A stretch of 64,000 bases of DNA, from contig NZ_CP081496.1 in assembly GCF_019774615.1 (NCBI RefSeq), positions 2,542,001 to 2,606,000 on the forward strand, read 5' to 3'. This DNA comes from Streptomyces sp. BHT-5-2 (GTDB lineage: Bacteria > Actinomycetota > Actinomycetes > Streptomycetales > Streptomycetaceae). Under the pieces are notes generated by a model. The model searched no databases. It saw nothing but the letters and a program-made list of their open reading frames with translations, and had not been told where the DNA came from. This document shows, in pieces, positions 1 through 8,712 of the stretch (position 1 is its first letter; the number at the start of each line of letters is the position of its first letter). The position numbers and the translations under genes were made by a program.

Positions 1-333
1 GTGGTCTCCCGCGGGATGTTGGAGGTGCTGCCGCTGACCCACATCCGCGGCCGCTCGCTGCACGACGCGTTCGTCATCGTGGACGAGGCCCAGTCGTTGG
101 AACGGAACGTCCTGTTGACCGTTCTGTCCCGGATCGGGGCCAATTCCCGGGTCGTGCTCACCCATGACGTCGCCCAGCGGGACAACCTCAGGGTCGGTCG
201 GTACGACGGAGTGGTCGCCGTCGTGGAGAAACTGAAGGGGCATCCGCTCTTCGCGCACGTCACGCTCAACCGTTCGGAGCGCTCGCCGATCGCCGCGCTG
301 GTGACCGAAATGCTGGAGGACGGCAGGATCTGA
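1..333 (+). CDS. PhoH family ATPase, C-terminal part (5' end outside window)
   Basis: The reading frame is open from the first base, so the gene starts upstream of the window and only the last 110 residues are seen. The segment contains a Walker-B-like strand ([10 protein letters not shown]) followed by [17 protein letters not shown] and a conserved tail [15 protein letters not shown], which is the end of the RecA-like ATPase domain of PhoH proteins, most like the long PIN-PhoH (PhoH2) type. PhoH2 proteins are ATP-dependent RNA helicase/ribonucleases; whether a PIN domain is present here cannot be seen. It is followed at once by a strong hairpin terminator, so it ends its transcription unit. 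Family assignment is good, exact subtype inferred. Confidence 0.85.
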   Translation: MVSRGMLEVLPLTHIRGRSLHDAFVIVDEAQSLERNVLLTVLSRIGANSRVVLTHDVAQRDNLRVGRYDGVVAVVEKLKGHPLFAHVTLNRSERSPIAALVTEMLEDGRI

Positions 334-349
334 CCCGTTGTGAAACGGT

Positions 350-389
350 GCGCCGCCCGGAGAAGCGTAGGAGCTTAGCCGGGCGGCGC
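350..389 (+). terminator. Intrinsic terminator after phoH-like gene
   Basis: An 11-bp GC-rich stem (350-360 with 379-389) encloses a second short stem (AAGC/GCTT), 17 bp after the stop codon. There is no U-run, as is usual in Streptomyces. Confidence 0.7.
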
Positions 390-739
390 TCGTGTGCGCT
401 TGGATATCCGGAAATCCCGCGGGGCAAACTGGGTGTGAGCTTTCACACCCGATGGGGAATTGCCTCCCGGTAGCCCGTTCGGGCAGAGTCTGGGTCCTGT
501 CAGGCCCCGCATACGGCCCAGACCCACCCCCCGGGGTGTATGGACGACCCGAACTTCATAGCGAGTTGCCGTATGCCGCCCGAGCACCACGCGGACCCCG
601 AGGGTACGCACCGGGCCAGTGCCTCCCGTGACCAGTCGGCGCCACCGCTCAACAGGCGCCGGAACAAGGGGAGGCCAGCGCCAGGGGCACGATTGCGTCC
701 GCGAGGTCACCTAAGCGGGCGATGCTGGAAGGAAATCGT
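390..739 (+). promoter_or_regulatory. 350-bp gene-free leader upstream of the transglycosylase-like gene
   Basis: No credible coding sequence is present. Two hairpins are visible: a perfect 8-bp stem GGGTGTGA/TCACACCC at 431-450 and a 9-10 bp stem at 488-497 with 515-523. Secreted cell-wall hydrolase genes of Streptomyces are often preceded by a long structured leader, in some cases a cyclic-di-AMP riboswitch. I could not recognise the ydaO consensus here, so only a structured 5' region is claimed. Confidence 0.35.
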
Positions 740-1435
740 GTGAGCCGGATCTCGGTCCGGGGATTCGCAGTGGCCTCCGCCACCGCGGTCACCACCGTCG
801 GCGCCGTCGTCGGCGTCGCATCGGGCAGCCAGGCAGCCGTCGGCAACACCGAGGCAACGGCCGCCGACGCGACGATCGCCGACATCCCCGCGGGCCAGCA
901 GGCCCAGGTGCAGACGGCATCGCTGACGCAGCAGGCAGACTCGGCGTCCACCCAGGCGGACGCGGCGGCACTGAAGTCCGCGCAGGAGTCGGCCCGCAAG
1001 GCGGCCGCGGAGACCGCGCAGAACAAGAAGGACCAGGCCGACAAGGACAAGGCGGAGAAGCAGGCCAAGGAGCGCGAGAAGGCGCTGGCCGCCTCCCGCT
1101 CGGCCGTGCGCGACGCCAGCGACTTCGTCGCGAAGGCTTCGTACAGCATTGCCGAGACCCAGGCGATGGCGCGGCAGATGATCGCCTCCGACCAGTTCCA
1201 GTGCTTCAGCAACATCGTGGAGCGCGAGTCCGGTTGGAACTACCAGGCGACCAACTCCTCGTCCGGTGCCTACGGCCTCGTCCAGGCGCTGCCCGGCTCC
1301 AAGATGTCCTCCGCCGGTTCCGACTGGCAGACCAACCCGGCCACCCAGATCAAGTGGGGCCTGAACTACATGAACAGCCGGTACGGCAGCCCCTGCGGTG
1401 CCTGGTCGTTCTGGCAGGCCAACAGCTGGTACTAG
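740..1435 (+). CDS. Secreted transglycosylase SLT-domain (lysozyme-like) protein
   Basis: A 231-residue protein if it starts at GTG 740, chosen because GGAAGG lies 7-8 bp upstream; ATG 722 in the same frame lacks a good ribosome site. Residues 1-30 form a signal peptide (basic start, Ala/Val-rich core). A charged Ala/Lys/Glu-rich coiled-coil segment follows (about 60-130). The C-terminal 100 residues are a lysozyme-like fold: NIVERESGWNYQA carries the catalytic-type Glu, followed by SSGAYGLVQALPG and GLNYMNSRYG, as in SLT/resuscitation-type domains. It probably cuts or remodels peptidoglycan outside the cell. It is monocistronic, with a terminator downstream. Confidence 0.88.
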   Translation: MSRISVRGFAVASATAVTTVGAVVGVASGSQAAVGNTEATAADATIADIPAGQQAQVQTASLTQQADSASTQADAAALKSAQESARKAAAETAQNKKDQADKDKAEKQAKEREKALAASRSAVRDASDFVAKASYSIAETQAMARQMIASDQFQCFSNIVERESGWNYQATNSSSGAYGLVQALPGSKMSSAGSDWQTNPATQIKWGLNYMNSRYGSPCGAWSFWQANSWY

Positions 1436-1476
1436 GCCGCGCGCCAGGCCCTCGCGGGCCGCGCCACAGCACTCGG

Positions 1477-1506
1477 AAACCCCCGAACGCGACGCGTCGG
1501 GGGTTT
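1477..1506 (+). terminator. Intrinsic terminator after SLT-domain gene
   Basis: Perfect 10-bp stem AAACCCCCGA/TCGGGGGTTT with a 10-nt loop, 41 bp after the stop codon. The sequence is symmetrical enough to work in both directions. Confidence 0.85.
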
Positions 1507-1571
1507 CGTGCGTGCGCCACAGGTAACGTCGAGGCGTCACATTGCCGCAAGGGCGGGGAAGAGGAAGCTAC

Positions 1572-3116
1572 ATGTCCAGATTGCCTCAGTGGGTCGGTGG
1601 CCTGGGCGCCGGTCTGACGCGGCTCTCGCAGCGGCTGGAGGAACAGCGCCGCCGCGCCGAGGCGGCTGCGGCCGCAGCCGAAGACGCGGACGAGCTGGGG
1701 CGGGTCGGGCGCACCGCCGAGCCGGACGGGCACGGCCTGCGGATCCCGGCGGAGCGCGGGCCGGGCGGGCGTGCCGCGACGGCCACTTGGGGGCCGGACG
1801 CGATGGCCGCCGCCGACGCCGCCGGGGCCGTGGCCACCATGGCCGCCGTGGAGAGTGCGCCGCGGCCGGAGGAGCGGGCGGAGGAGCAGGAGGAGCCGGA
1901 GTCGGAGCCCGCCGCCCGCGCGCCCGAGTCCGTCCCCGCGCCGCCGTCCTACGCGCCGGCCGTCGCCGCCCCGCCGGACCCGGTGGCGGCTGTCCCCTGG
2001 GGCGTCCGGGTCGCGGCCGAGGCCGGCTGGCGGCTGCTGGTGCTGGCCGGAACGGTGTGGGTGCTGGCGAAGGTGATCACCACCATCTCGCTGGTGGTGC
2101 TGGCCTTCGTCGCGGCGCTGCTGATCACGGCGCTGCTCCAGCCGACGGTGGCCTGGCTGCGGCAGCGCAACGTGCCGCGCGGGGCGGCCACCGCGCTGAC
2201 CTTCATCGGCGGCTTCGTGGTGATGGGCCTGGTCGGCTGGTTCGTCGTATGGCAGGTCCAGGACAACATCGACTCGGTGTCCAGCCGCATCCAGGAGGGC
2301 ATCACCGAGCTGAAGGGCTGGCTGCTCAAGAGCCCGTTCCATGTGACCGAGAGCCAGATCAACCACATCGCCAAGAACCTCCAGGACGCGATCGGCGCCA
2401 ACACCGAGGCGATCACCTCGGCCGGCCTGGAGGGCGTCACGGTCGTCCTGGAGATGTTCACCGGCATCCTGCTGGCGATGTTCACCACGCTGTTCCTGCT
2501 CTACGACGGCCGCCGCATCTGGGAGTGGACGCTCAAGCTGGTGCCGGCCGCGGCCCGCGGGGGAGTGGCGGGCGCCGGCCCGCGCGCCTGGCGGACGCTG
2601 ACCGCGTACATCCGCGGCACGGTCCTGGTGGCGCTGATCGACGCCACCTTCATCGGCGTCGGGCTGTACTTCCTCGACGTGCCGCTGGCCGTCCCGCTCG
2701 CCGTCTTCATCTTCCTGTTCGCCTTCGTCCCGCTGATCGGCGCGGTGGTCTCCGGCGCGCTGGCGTGTGTGGTCGCGCTGGTCACCCAGGGCGTCTTCAC
2801 GGCGCTGCTGGTGCTGGCGGTGGTGCTGGCGGTGAACCAGATCGAGAGCCATGTGCTCCAGCCCTTCATCCTGGGCCGGGCGGTCCGGGTGCACCCGCTG
2901 GCGGTGATCCTCTCGGTCGCCGCGGGCAGCCTGATCGGCGGCATCGGCGGCGCGGTGGTGGCGGTCCCGCTGGTGGCGGTGAGCAACACCGTCGTCGGCT
3001 ATCTCCGCTCGTACTCCAGGGAGCAGGCGTTGAAGATGACGGTGCCGCCCCGCGGCGCGACCGCCCTCGACGTGGCCCCGACCCTGCCGCGCCGTTCACG
3101 GACGCCGGACAACTAG
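1572..3116 (+). CDS. AI-2E family transporter
   Basis: A 514-residue membrane protein starting at ATG 1572, preceded by GGGGAAGAGGAAG. The first 155 residues are a Glu/Ala/Pro-rich cytoplasmic segment. The rest has about seven or eight hydrophobic helices in the AI-2E transporter pattern (PF01594): a pair of helices, a long amphipathic soluble stretch (about 225-295), then helices including VAVILSVAAGSLIGGIGGAVVAVP near the end. The family includes TqsA (autoinducer-2 export) and sodium/proton antiporters, so the substrate cannot be named. The stop codon TAG is part of the CTAG at the left end of the palindromic element at 3113-3293, so the original C-terminus may have been altered. Confidence 0.88.
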   Translation: MSRLPQWVGGLGAGLTRLSQRLEEQRRRAEAAAAAAEDADELGRVGRTAEPDGHGLRIPAERGPGGRAATATWGPDAMAAADAAGAVATMAAVESAPRPEERAEEQEEPESEPAARAPESVPAPPSYAPAVAAPPDPVAAVPWGVRVAAEAGWRLLVLAGTVWVLAKVITTISLVVLAFVAALLITALLQPTVAWLRQRNVPRGAATALTFIGGFVVMGLVGWFVVWQVQDNIDSVSSRIQEGITELKGWLLKSPFHVTESQINHIAKNLQDAIGANTEAITSAGLEGVTVVLEMFTGILLAMFTTLFLLYDGRRIWEWTLKLVPAAARGGVAGAGPRAWRTLTAYIRGTVLVALIDATFIGVGLYFLDVPLAVPLAVFIFLFAFVPLIGAVVSGALACVVALVTQGVFTALLVLAVVLAVNQIESHVLQPFILGRAVRVHPLAVILSVAAGSLIGGIGGAVVAVPLVAVSNTVVGYLRSYSREQALKMTVPPRGATALDVAPTLPRRSRTPDN

Positions 3117-3293
3117 GGCGGGTCGTCAAACTCCCGCCTGCCTCGCGACGCCTGGCACGCACGCTCTCCGCGTTGTCGGGCGCATCCCGGTACGCCCAGT
3201 ACCGGGATGACCCTCCGCCTTGAGATCGCACGCACCAGACGCCGCGAGGCCCGCCCTCCGGGCGGACGACGGGAGTTTGACGACCCGCCCTAG
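3113..3293. mobile_element. MITE-like palindromic element flanked by CTAG
   Basis: Perfect 24-bp terminal inverted repeats (3113-3136 and 3270-3293) begin with CTAG and continue GGGCGGGTCGTC. The centre is a perfect 11-bp hairpin (3183-3193 with 3199-3209, loop GCCCA). Between them, 3140-3163 pairs with 3227-3250 with six mismatches, all transitions that become G-U pairs if the minus strand is transcribed. No open reading frame lies inside. The size, terminal repeats and CTAG ends fit a non-autonomous IS-derived element; the parent IS is not in the window. Confidence 0.65.
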
Positions 3294-3304
3294 CGCCCGG
3301 ACGC

Positions 3305-3343
3305 ACGAAACCCCCGCGGACACGAGGTCCGCGGGGGTTTCGT
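3305..3343. terminator. Bidirectional terminator between AI-2E transporter and ahpD
   Basis: Perfect 17-bp stem (3305-3321 with 3327-3343) with a 5-nt loop, placed between convergent genes. The A-run on the left and T-run on the right let it serve both strands. Confidence 0.85.
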
Positions 3344-3366
3344 TCTGAGGTCTGCTGCCGTGCGCC

Positions 3367-3900
3367 TTATTCGGCGAGGGCGGCCTCGGCGTCGAGGGTG
3401 GCGCCGACGGCCTGGAGGACGGCCGCGATCTTGACGGCCTCCTGGATCGTCTCGCGCTCGACACCGGCCTTGCGCAGGACCTGCTCGTGCGAGTCCAGGC
3501 ACATGCCGCAGCCGTTGATCGCGGAGACCGCGAGCGACCACAGCTCGAAGTCGACCTTGTCCACGCCCGGGTTGCCGATGACGTTCATCCGCAGACCGGC
3601 GCGCAGGTTCCCGTACTCCGGGTCGGAGAGCAGGTGGCGCGTCCGGTAGAAGACGTTGTTCATCGCCATGATGGCCGCGGCCGACTTGGCGGCGGTGTAC
3701 GCCTCGGCGGAGAGGTTGGCCTTCGCCTCCGGCTCCAGCTCGCGCAGCACCTTCGGGGAGCGCGAGGCGATCGCGCAGGCGAGCACCGTGCCCCACAGCT
3801 GCTGCTGCGGCAGGTCGGAGTTGCCGATCACCGAACCGAGGTTCAGCTTCAGGTCCTTGGCGTAGTCCGGAACCGCGGACTTGAGGTCATCGAGAGCCAT
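3367..3900 (-). CDS. ahpD: Alkyl hydroperoxide reductase AhpD
   Basis: A 177-residue carboxymuconolactone-decarboxylase-fold protein. The catalytic CxxC and relay His are seen as CGMCLDSHE (Cys131, Cys134, His138), matching mycobacterial AhpD in spacing and total length. AhpD passes electrons to AhpC for reduction of organic peroxides. ATG 3900 was chosen over an in-frame ATG at 3909 because 3909 lies inside the ahpC stop region and GGTGAG sits just before 3900. It is the second gene of the ahpCD operon, 5 bp after the ahpC stop codon, and is expected to be under OxyR control with it. A strong terminator follows. Confidence 0.95.
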   Translation of the reverse strand: MALDDLKSAVPDYAKDLKLNLGSVIGNSDLPQQQLWGTVLACAIASRSPKVLRELEPEAKANLSAEAYTAAKSAAAIMAMNNVFYRTRHLLSDPEYGNLRAGLRMNVIGNPGVDKVDFELWSLAVSAINGCGMCLDSHEQVLRKAGVERETIQEAVKIAAVLQAVGATLDAEAALAE

Positions 3901-3905
3901 GGGTC

Positions 3906-4460
3906 TCACTCACCAGCCAGCAGGGCGACCGGGTCCAGGGTGTCCTCGCCCTTGCTCCAGTTGCAGGGGCACAGCTCGTCGGTCTGGAGCGCGTCGAGGA
4001 CCCGGAGGACCTCCTTGGGGTTACGGCCGACGGAGCCGGCGGTCACCATGGTGAACTGGATCTCGTTGTTCTGGTCGACGATGAAGACGGCGCGCTGCGC
4101 GAAGCCGTCCTCGCCCTCGATGCCCAGGGCGCGCATCAGCTCGTGCTTCGAGTCGGCCAGCATCGGGAAGGGCAGGTCGGTCAGGTCCGGGTGGTCCTTG
4201 CGCCAGGCGTGGTGCACGAACTCGGAGTCGCCGGAGAAGCCGAGGACCTGGGCGTCACGGTCGGCGAACTCGTCGTTCAGCTTGCCGAAGGCGGCGATCT
4301 CGGTGGGGCACACGAAGGTGAAGTCCTTGGGCCACGCGAACACGATCTTCCACTTGCCCTCGTAGGTCTTGTGGTTGATCTGCTCGAACTCCTTGCCCTT
4401 CTCCAGCGAGACGCAGGCGGTCAGGTCGAACTCAGGGAACTTGTCACCGACAGTGAGCAC
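3906..4460 (-). CDS. ahpC: Alkyl hydroperoxide reductase AhpC (2-Cys peroxiredoxin)
   Basis: A 184-residue peroxiredoxin. The peroxidatic Cys51 lies in the motif [10 protein letters not shown] and the resolving cysteine region is DELCPCNW (Cys164/Cys166), as in actinobacterial AhpC. It reduces hydrogen peroxide and organic hydroperoxides in the cytoplasm, with AhpD as the reductant. The GTG start at 4460 has AAGGAG 6-7 bp upstream. It is divergent from oxyR, with about 140 bp between them, the arrangement in which Streptomyces OxyR activates ahpCD. Confidence 0.96.
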   Translation of the reverse strand: MLTVGDKFPEFDLTACVSLEKGKEFEQINHKTYEGKWKIVFAWPKDFTFVCPTEIAAFGKLNDEFADRDAQVLGFSGDSEFVHHAWRKDHPDLTDLPFPMLADSKHELMRALGIEGEDGFAQRAVFIVDQNNEIQFTMVTAGSVGRNPKEVLRVLDALQTDELCPCNWSKGEDTLDPVALLAGE

Positions 4461-4600
4461 GCGCTCTCCTTGTTGCTAGAAAGTCCCTCGTGGGGTCTTT
4501 CGGGGCTTTCTGTGAGGCTTGGACGGGATCCACAGTGCCACAGCAGGCATTGATCAGGGAAATAGTTAGACTTGTGGATGTTGATCGGAGGTGGTTATCA
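4461..4600. promoter_or_regulatory. Divergent ahpCD-oxyR control region
   Basis: This 140-bp gap must hold promoters for both directions. A short hairpin GAAAG/CTTTC lies at 4479-4501, and an AT-rich stretch starting AATAGTTAGAC lies at about 4560-4573, the best candidate for an OxyR/promoter contact. In S. coelicolor OxyR binds this intergenic region. I cannot place the exact boxes. Confidence 0.45.
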
Positions 4601-5560
4601 GTGGCTTCCCCCACGAGCCCCGGCGGGCGGCCCCGTCAGCCCAGCCTGGCCCAGCTGCGGGCCTTCGCCGCGGTCGCCGAACATCTGCACTTCCGGGAGG
4701 CGGCGGCCGAGATCGGCATGAGCCAGCCCGCGCTCTCCGGCGCCGTCTCCGCACTGGAGGAGACCCTCGGCGTCCAGCTCCTGGAGCGTACGACCCGCAA
4801 GGTGCTGCTCTCACCGGCGGGGGAGCGGGTGGCGGCCCGCGCCCGGGCGGTCCTGGACGCGGTCGGCGCGCTGATGGAGGAGGCGGAGGCGGCCCGCGCG
4901 CCCTTCACCGGCGTGCTGCGCCTCGGCGTCATCCCGACCGTCGCCCCGTATCTGCTGCCGGCCGTCCTGCGGCTGGTCCACGACACCTACCCGGACCTCG
5001 ATCTCCAGGTCCACGAGGAGCAGACCGCCTCGCTGCTGGACGGTCTGGCGCACGGCCGGCTGGACCTGCTGCTGCTCGCGGTGCCGCTCGGCGTCCCGCA
5101 GGTCACCGAAATCCCGCTGTTCGACGAGGACTTCGTGCTGGTGGCCCCCAAGGAGCACTGGCTCGGCGGCCGCGGCGACATCCCCCGCGAGGCGCTCAGG
5201 GAGCTGGACCTGCTGCTGCTGGACGAGGGGCACTGCCTGCGCGACCAGGCGCTGGACATCTGCCGCGAGGCGGGAAGGGAGGAGAACACACCGGTGACGA
5301 CGAGCGCGGCCGGACTCTCCACGCTGGTGCAGTTGGTGGCCGGTGGCCTGGGGGTGACTCTCCTGCCGCGTACGGCACTTCGCGTCGAGACCGCCCGCAA
5401 CGACCTGCTGACCACGGGCTACTTCGCGGACCCGGCACCTTCCCGGCGGATCGCCCTGGCCATGCGCAGCGGTTCGGCCCGGCAGCCGGAGTTCGAGGAG
5501 TTCGCGGCGGCGCTGCGGGGGGCCATGCGGGGGTTGCCGGTGCGGGTTGTGGAGGGGTGA
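4601..5560 (+). CDS. oxyR: Peroxide-sensing LysR-family regulator OxyR
   Basis: A 319-residue LysR-type regulator. The N-terminal winged helix covers about residues 15-75 (FREAAAEIGMSQPALSGAVSALEE) and the periplasmic-binding-like sensor domain about 100-310. Cys212 and Cys221 are spaced 9 apart (EGHCLRDQALDIC), the spacing of the redox pair Cys199/Cys208 of E. coli OxyR, which supports the specific name. GTG 4601 was chosen because GGAGGTGG ends 7 bp upstream; an earlier in-frame ATG lies inside the promoter region. It is divergent from ahpCD, its expected target, and stops 6 bp from the convergent Uma2 gene. Confidence 0.93.
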   Translation: MASPTSPGGRPRQPSLAQLRAFAAVAEHLHFREAAAEIGMSQPALSGAVSALEETLGVQLLERTTRKVLLSPAGERVAARARAVLDAVGALMEEAEAARAPFTGVLRLGVIPTVAPYLLPAVLRLVHDTYPDLDLQVHEEQTASLLDGLAHGRLDLLLLAVPLGVPQVTEIPLFDEDFVLVAPKEHWLGGRGDIPREALRELDLLLLDEGHCLRDQALDICREAGREENTPVTTSAAGLSTLVQLVAGGLGVTLLPRTALRVETARNDLLTTGYFADPAPSRRIALAMRSGSARQPEFEEFAAALRGAMRGLPVRVVEG

Positions 5561-5566
5561 GGGGCG

Positions 5567-6190
5567 TCAGCGGCGCGGGGTGACGCGCCGGGAATCGTCC
5601 AGGATCTGCGTGACATCCAGGGTGACTTCGGCGCCGATCGACTCCGGGAGGGTGACCTTCTCCCCGGGCACATGAATGCGGTGCATGCCGTAGCCGTCCT
5701 CGATGGGCTCGGTGAGGACGTGGAGGCGCTCGTGCTTGCGATCGACGATCACATACACCGGCACCTTCGCCGCGCCGTAGGCGGCTACCTTGGTACGCAG
5801 GTCGTTGGTGTAGTTCCCGGACGTGATCTCCAGGACCATCCGGAACACCGCCGGGTCGCAGCATTCGTACTTGACGACATGGTCACGGACATCGATGTCC
5901 ACGACAGAGAGGTCAGGGACGGCGAAGTCGGAAGGGCTGCCCAGCCACAGGCCGAGCCCTTCGAGGATCGCCGTGTCGCCGCCGTCCAGACCTGCCGCGA
6001 CGAAGGGGCGCCTGAGGCAGGACAACCCGAACGCGTGGCCGGGGTCCGAGGGGGGGGTCACGGTGAGAACGCCTCCGAGAATCTCGACGCGGTACCCCGG
6101 AAGCTGCTCCATGAGCTGGTCGGCCTGCTCAAGGAGCGTCAGCGGCTTGTGGGCCGGCGCGTAGCGGCGCTCGACAGCTGCTGCGGACAT
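5567..6190 (-). CDS. Uma2 family endonuclease-like protein
   Basis: A 207-residue protein with the Uma2 (DUF820) PD-(D/E)xK fold. An N-terminal LTLLEQADQLMEQLPGYRVEILGGVLTVTPP is followed by VPDLSVVD, LEITSGN and KVAAYGAAKVPVYVIVDRK, in which the D, E and K/Y elements of the nuclease core are in order. The start ATG 6190 has GGGAGG at 6198-6203. Uma2 proteins are very abundant in Streptomyces and their function is not settled. It is convergent with oxyR and separate from the downstream ABC permease gene. Confidence 0.85.
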   Translation of the reverse strand: MSAAAVERRYAPAHKPLTLLEQADQLMEQLPGYRVEILGGVLTVTPPSDPGHAFGLSCLRRPFVAAGLDGGDTAILEGLGLWLGSPSDFAVPDLSVVDIDVRDHVVKYECCDPAVFRMVLEITSGNYTNDLRTKVAAYGAAKVPVYVIVDRKHERLHVLTEPIEDGYGMHRIHVPGEKVTLPESIGAEVTLDVTQILDDSRRVTPRR

Positions 6191-6291
6191 TGCGTGCCTC
6201 CCATGGGCTGGTGTCGAGACCATCATCGTAGGCAGCGGCGGCCCTTCTCGTCCCGTACGACAATGTTCATTCGTTGGGGGACACGGGACGC

Positions 6292-8712
6292 TCACTCCGT
6301 GCGCAGGCCGTCGGGCCGCATCATCCGCCACAGCGGCGGCAGGCTCAGGGCGGTGACGAAGAGGATCACGCCGCCGCCGATGCCGAGCATGCCGGCGACC
6401 ACCGGCCAGTCGACGATCACGTCGCTGCCGGTGATGGTGAGCAGCAGGGAGCCCAGGGACAGTCCGCAGGCCAGTGCCAGGGTCAGGCCGAGGGCCACCG
6501 GCAGCGCCGTCTGCCACAGGACGGACCAGCCCAGGGTGGTGCGGCGGGTGCCGTACGCGTCGAGGGTGGAGAGCAGCCGGCGGCGTTCGTGGAGCTGCTC
6601 GACGGTGGAGATGATCAGGCCCGCGCCGATCAGCAGCAGGGTGATCACCGCGCCGATGAAGATCGTGGTGCGGATGCCGTCGTACTGCCGGTCGTGCGGG
6701 TTGTCGAGGGAGGAGCCCTCCAGCATCGTCGGGTCGGTCCGGGCCGCGGTGTTGCGGATGTGCTCGACGGCGTCGGGGGTGCCGCGGTCGAAGCGGACGA
6801 GGACCTCCGTGCTGGGCAGGGTGAGGCGGGAGGCGTCGAGGACCGAGGGGGTCAGGAGCAGGTCGTAGTAGAGGCGGTGGCCGTCCTGGAGCGGGGCGAG
6901 CCGGGCGGCGCGGGCGGACGGCGGAACCGTCCAGGGGCGGGGGGTCGGGACGGGATCGTCGTAGGCGTTCGGCGGGTTGAGGTTGACGGTGGCGCCGGGG
7001 GTGAGGCCCCTCTCGGTGCCGGAGTCCCGGTGGCCGTCGGTGACGAAGGCGTCGCCGTCCCGGCAGGACGGCAGGTGGGCCACCTTGCGCAGCTCGGCGC
7101 AGCTGCCGACGCCGATGATGCCGGGGAGGTCGCGGCTGGTGTCGTGGTCCGGGGTGGGCATCCGGCCGGCGTTGGCGTCGAGGAGGCCGCGGGCGGTGGT
7201 GACCCCGGGGGTGGCGCGCAGCGCGTCCAGCAGTCGTTCGGTCTGCTGCCAGCTTGCCCCGTTGCCCCAGAGGCGGATCTGCGGCACCCGCCCGGACTCG
7301 GCGTACGCGGCGGCGAAACCGGCCTGTGAGCCGGTCATCAGCATGTGGATGGCGACGGCGCCGGCCAGCGCGACGGTGATGCCGCTGACCGCGCGGATCG
7401 CCGGGCCGCTGCTCAGCTGGAGCCGGCGGACCGCCAGCTGCCAGGGGACCGGGCCGCCGCGCAGCCGGTCGACGACCCGGTCGACCAGCCAGGGCAGCAG
7501 CGCGGTGACGCCGAACAGCAGCAGCGTGGCGCCGGCGGCGAGGCAGGTGGTGGCCAGCGGGTTGTCGACCGGGCCCGGCCGGAGCGCCATCGGGACCAGC
7601 AGGGCCGTGCCGGCGGCCGGCAGCGCGACGCGCCACCACAGCCGGCGGCGGACCGGCGGGCGGTTGCGGACGATGCCGAGCGGTTCGACGGTGACGCCGC
7701 GCTGGGCGACCAGGGTGACCAGGACGGCGGCGGTCGGCACCAGGACGGCGATCAGCAGGGCGGCGAGCGGGCCGGGGGTGACGTCCGAGGGGTAGACGTT
7801 GATGTCCCACAGGGTGATGGACGGGGCCAGCAGGCGGCCGGCGAGGAACAGCGCGGCGCCGCCCAGCAGCCCGAGCAGCGAGCCGAACAGCGCCTCGCCG
7901 GAGGCGATCCGGCGGGTGGTGCGGACGTCGGCGCCGACCAGGCGGAGGGCGGCCAGGCGGCGTTCCCGGCGTTCGTTGCCGAAGCGCACGGAGGTGCCGA
8001 TGAAGACCATCACCGGTGTCATCAGCGCCACACACGTCATGATCACCAGGACCAGGCCGGGGGTGGTCAGCGGCTGTGGCTCCCAGCTCTTGCCGAAGCG
8101 GTCGATGCGGTAGCCGGTGCGCTCGGTGAGGGCGTCGTCGTGCGCGAGGTAGGTGAGTTCCCGAGGGCCCTTGAGGCCCTCGGCGCCGATCACGCCGACG
8201 ACCCGGTAGCCGCTCAGGCGCTCGCGCAGCAGCGCGCTGTCGGGGGCGGCCAGCAGCTCCTTCAGGGCCGGCGAGACCACCGCCTCGCCCGGGCCGGGGA
8301 GGTGTCGTACGCCGGGCGGTGCCGGCGGGTGCGCGCCGTCCGGGCGGACCAGCCGCCCGCGGATGGCGGTGCCCCGGAAGACGGTGTCCGTGTGGGCGTA
8401 CAGGAGGGTGCGGTCACCGCGTGGCGGCGGGTGCTGCTGGCCGAGGTTCTCGCGGGCCTTCTCCCGGCCGTGCCAGGCGTTCATCAGGTGCGGCGCGGAG
8501 GCGCAGAACAGCAGCACCGCCACGCCGAGGGCGACCCCGGCGGTGGTCAGCGCGGTGCGGACCCAGCCCTCCCGCCCGCTGCCGGCGGCGAACCGCATGC
8601 CCATGGCGAGGTCGCGGGCCCAGACGGCCGGGCCGGTCCGGGGGGCCGCGGGCGGGAGTGCGGGTACGGCGGTGTCCCGCTCGCCCGGGGGCTGCGAGCG
8701 GAGCAGCGTCAT
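6292..8712 (-). CDS. ABC transporter permease, FtsX-like, copy 1
   Basis: An 806-residue integral membrane protein. One helix near residues 55-75 is followed by an extracytoplasmic domain, a block of three helices with the FtsX signature (about 210-340), a further helix pair (about 365-410), a second large extracytoplasmic domain, and a final FtsX block (about 680-800). Such permeases work with a MacB/LolD-type ATPase in export or in resistance to envelope-active compounds. Its start overlaps the ATPase stop by 4 bp (ATGA), so the two are translationally coupled. The final GLRTE tail and much of the protein recur in the second permease (10061-12430). Confidence 0.9.
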   Translation of the reverse strand: MTLLRSQPPGERDTAVPALPPAAPRTGPAVWARDLAMGMRFAAGSGREGWVRTALTTAGVALGVAVLLFCASAPHLMNAWHGREKARENLGQQHPPPRGDRTLLYAHTDTVFRGTAIRGRLVRPDGAHPPAPPGVRHLPGPGEAVVSPALKELLAAPDSALLRERLSGYRVVGVIGAEGLKGPRELTYLAHDDALTERTGYRIDRFGKSWEPQPLTTPGLVLVIMTCVALMTPVMVFIGTSVRFGNERRERRLAALRLVGADVRTTRRIASGEALFGSLLGLLGGAALFLAGRLLAPSITLWDINVYPSDVTPGPLAALLIAVLVPTAAVLVTLVAQRGVTVEPLGIVRNRPPVRRRLWWRVALPAAGTALLVPMALRPGPVDNPLATTCLAAGATLLLFGVTALLPWLVDRVVDRLRGGPVPWQLAVRRLQLSSGPAIRAVSGITVALAGAVAIHMLMTGSQAGFAAAYAESGRVPQIRLWGNGASWQQTERLLDALRATPGVTTARGLLDANAGRMPTPDHDTSRDLPGIIGVGSCAELRKVAHLPSCRDGDAFVTDGHRDSGTERGLTPGATVNLNPPNAYDDPVPTPRPWTVPPSARAARLAPLQDGHRLYYDLLLTPSVLDASRLTLPSTEVLVRFDRGTPDAVEHIRNTAARTDPTMLEGSSLDNPHDRQYDGIRTTIFIGAVITLLLIGAGLIISTVEQLHERRRLLSTLDAYGTRRTTLGWSVLWQTALPVALGLTLALACGLSLGSLLLTITGSDVIVDWPVVAGMLGIGGGVILFVTALSLPPLWRMMRPDGLRTE

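Noticed and set aside
390..739. Possible cyclic-di-AMP (ydaO-type) riboswitch upstream of the transglycosylase-like gene
   Set aside because: Location is right for one, but I could not find the conserved core sequences, only two simple hairpins.
5567..8035. A long 822-residue minus-strand protein
   Set aside because: Only its last 207 codons are a real gene (Uma2, with its own ribosome site); the rest is an Arg/Pro-rich shadow of the ABC permease gene.
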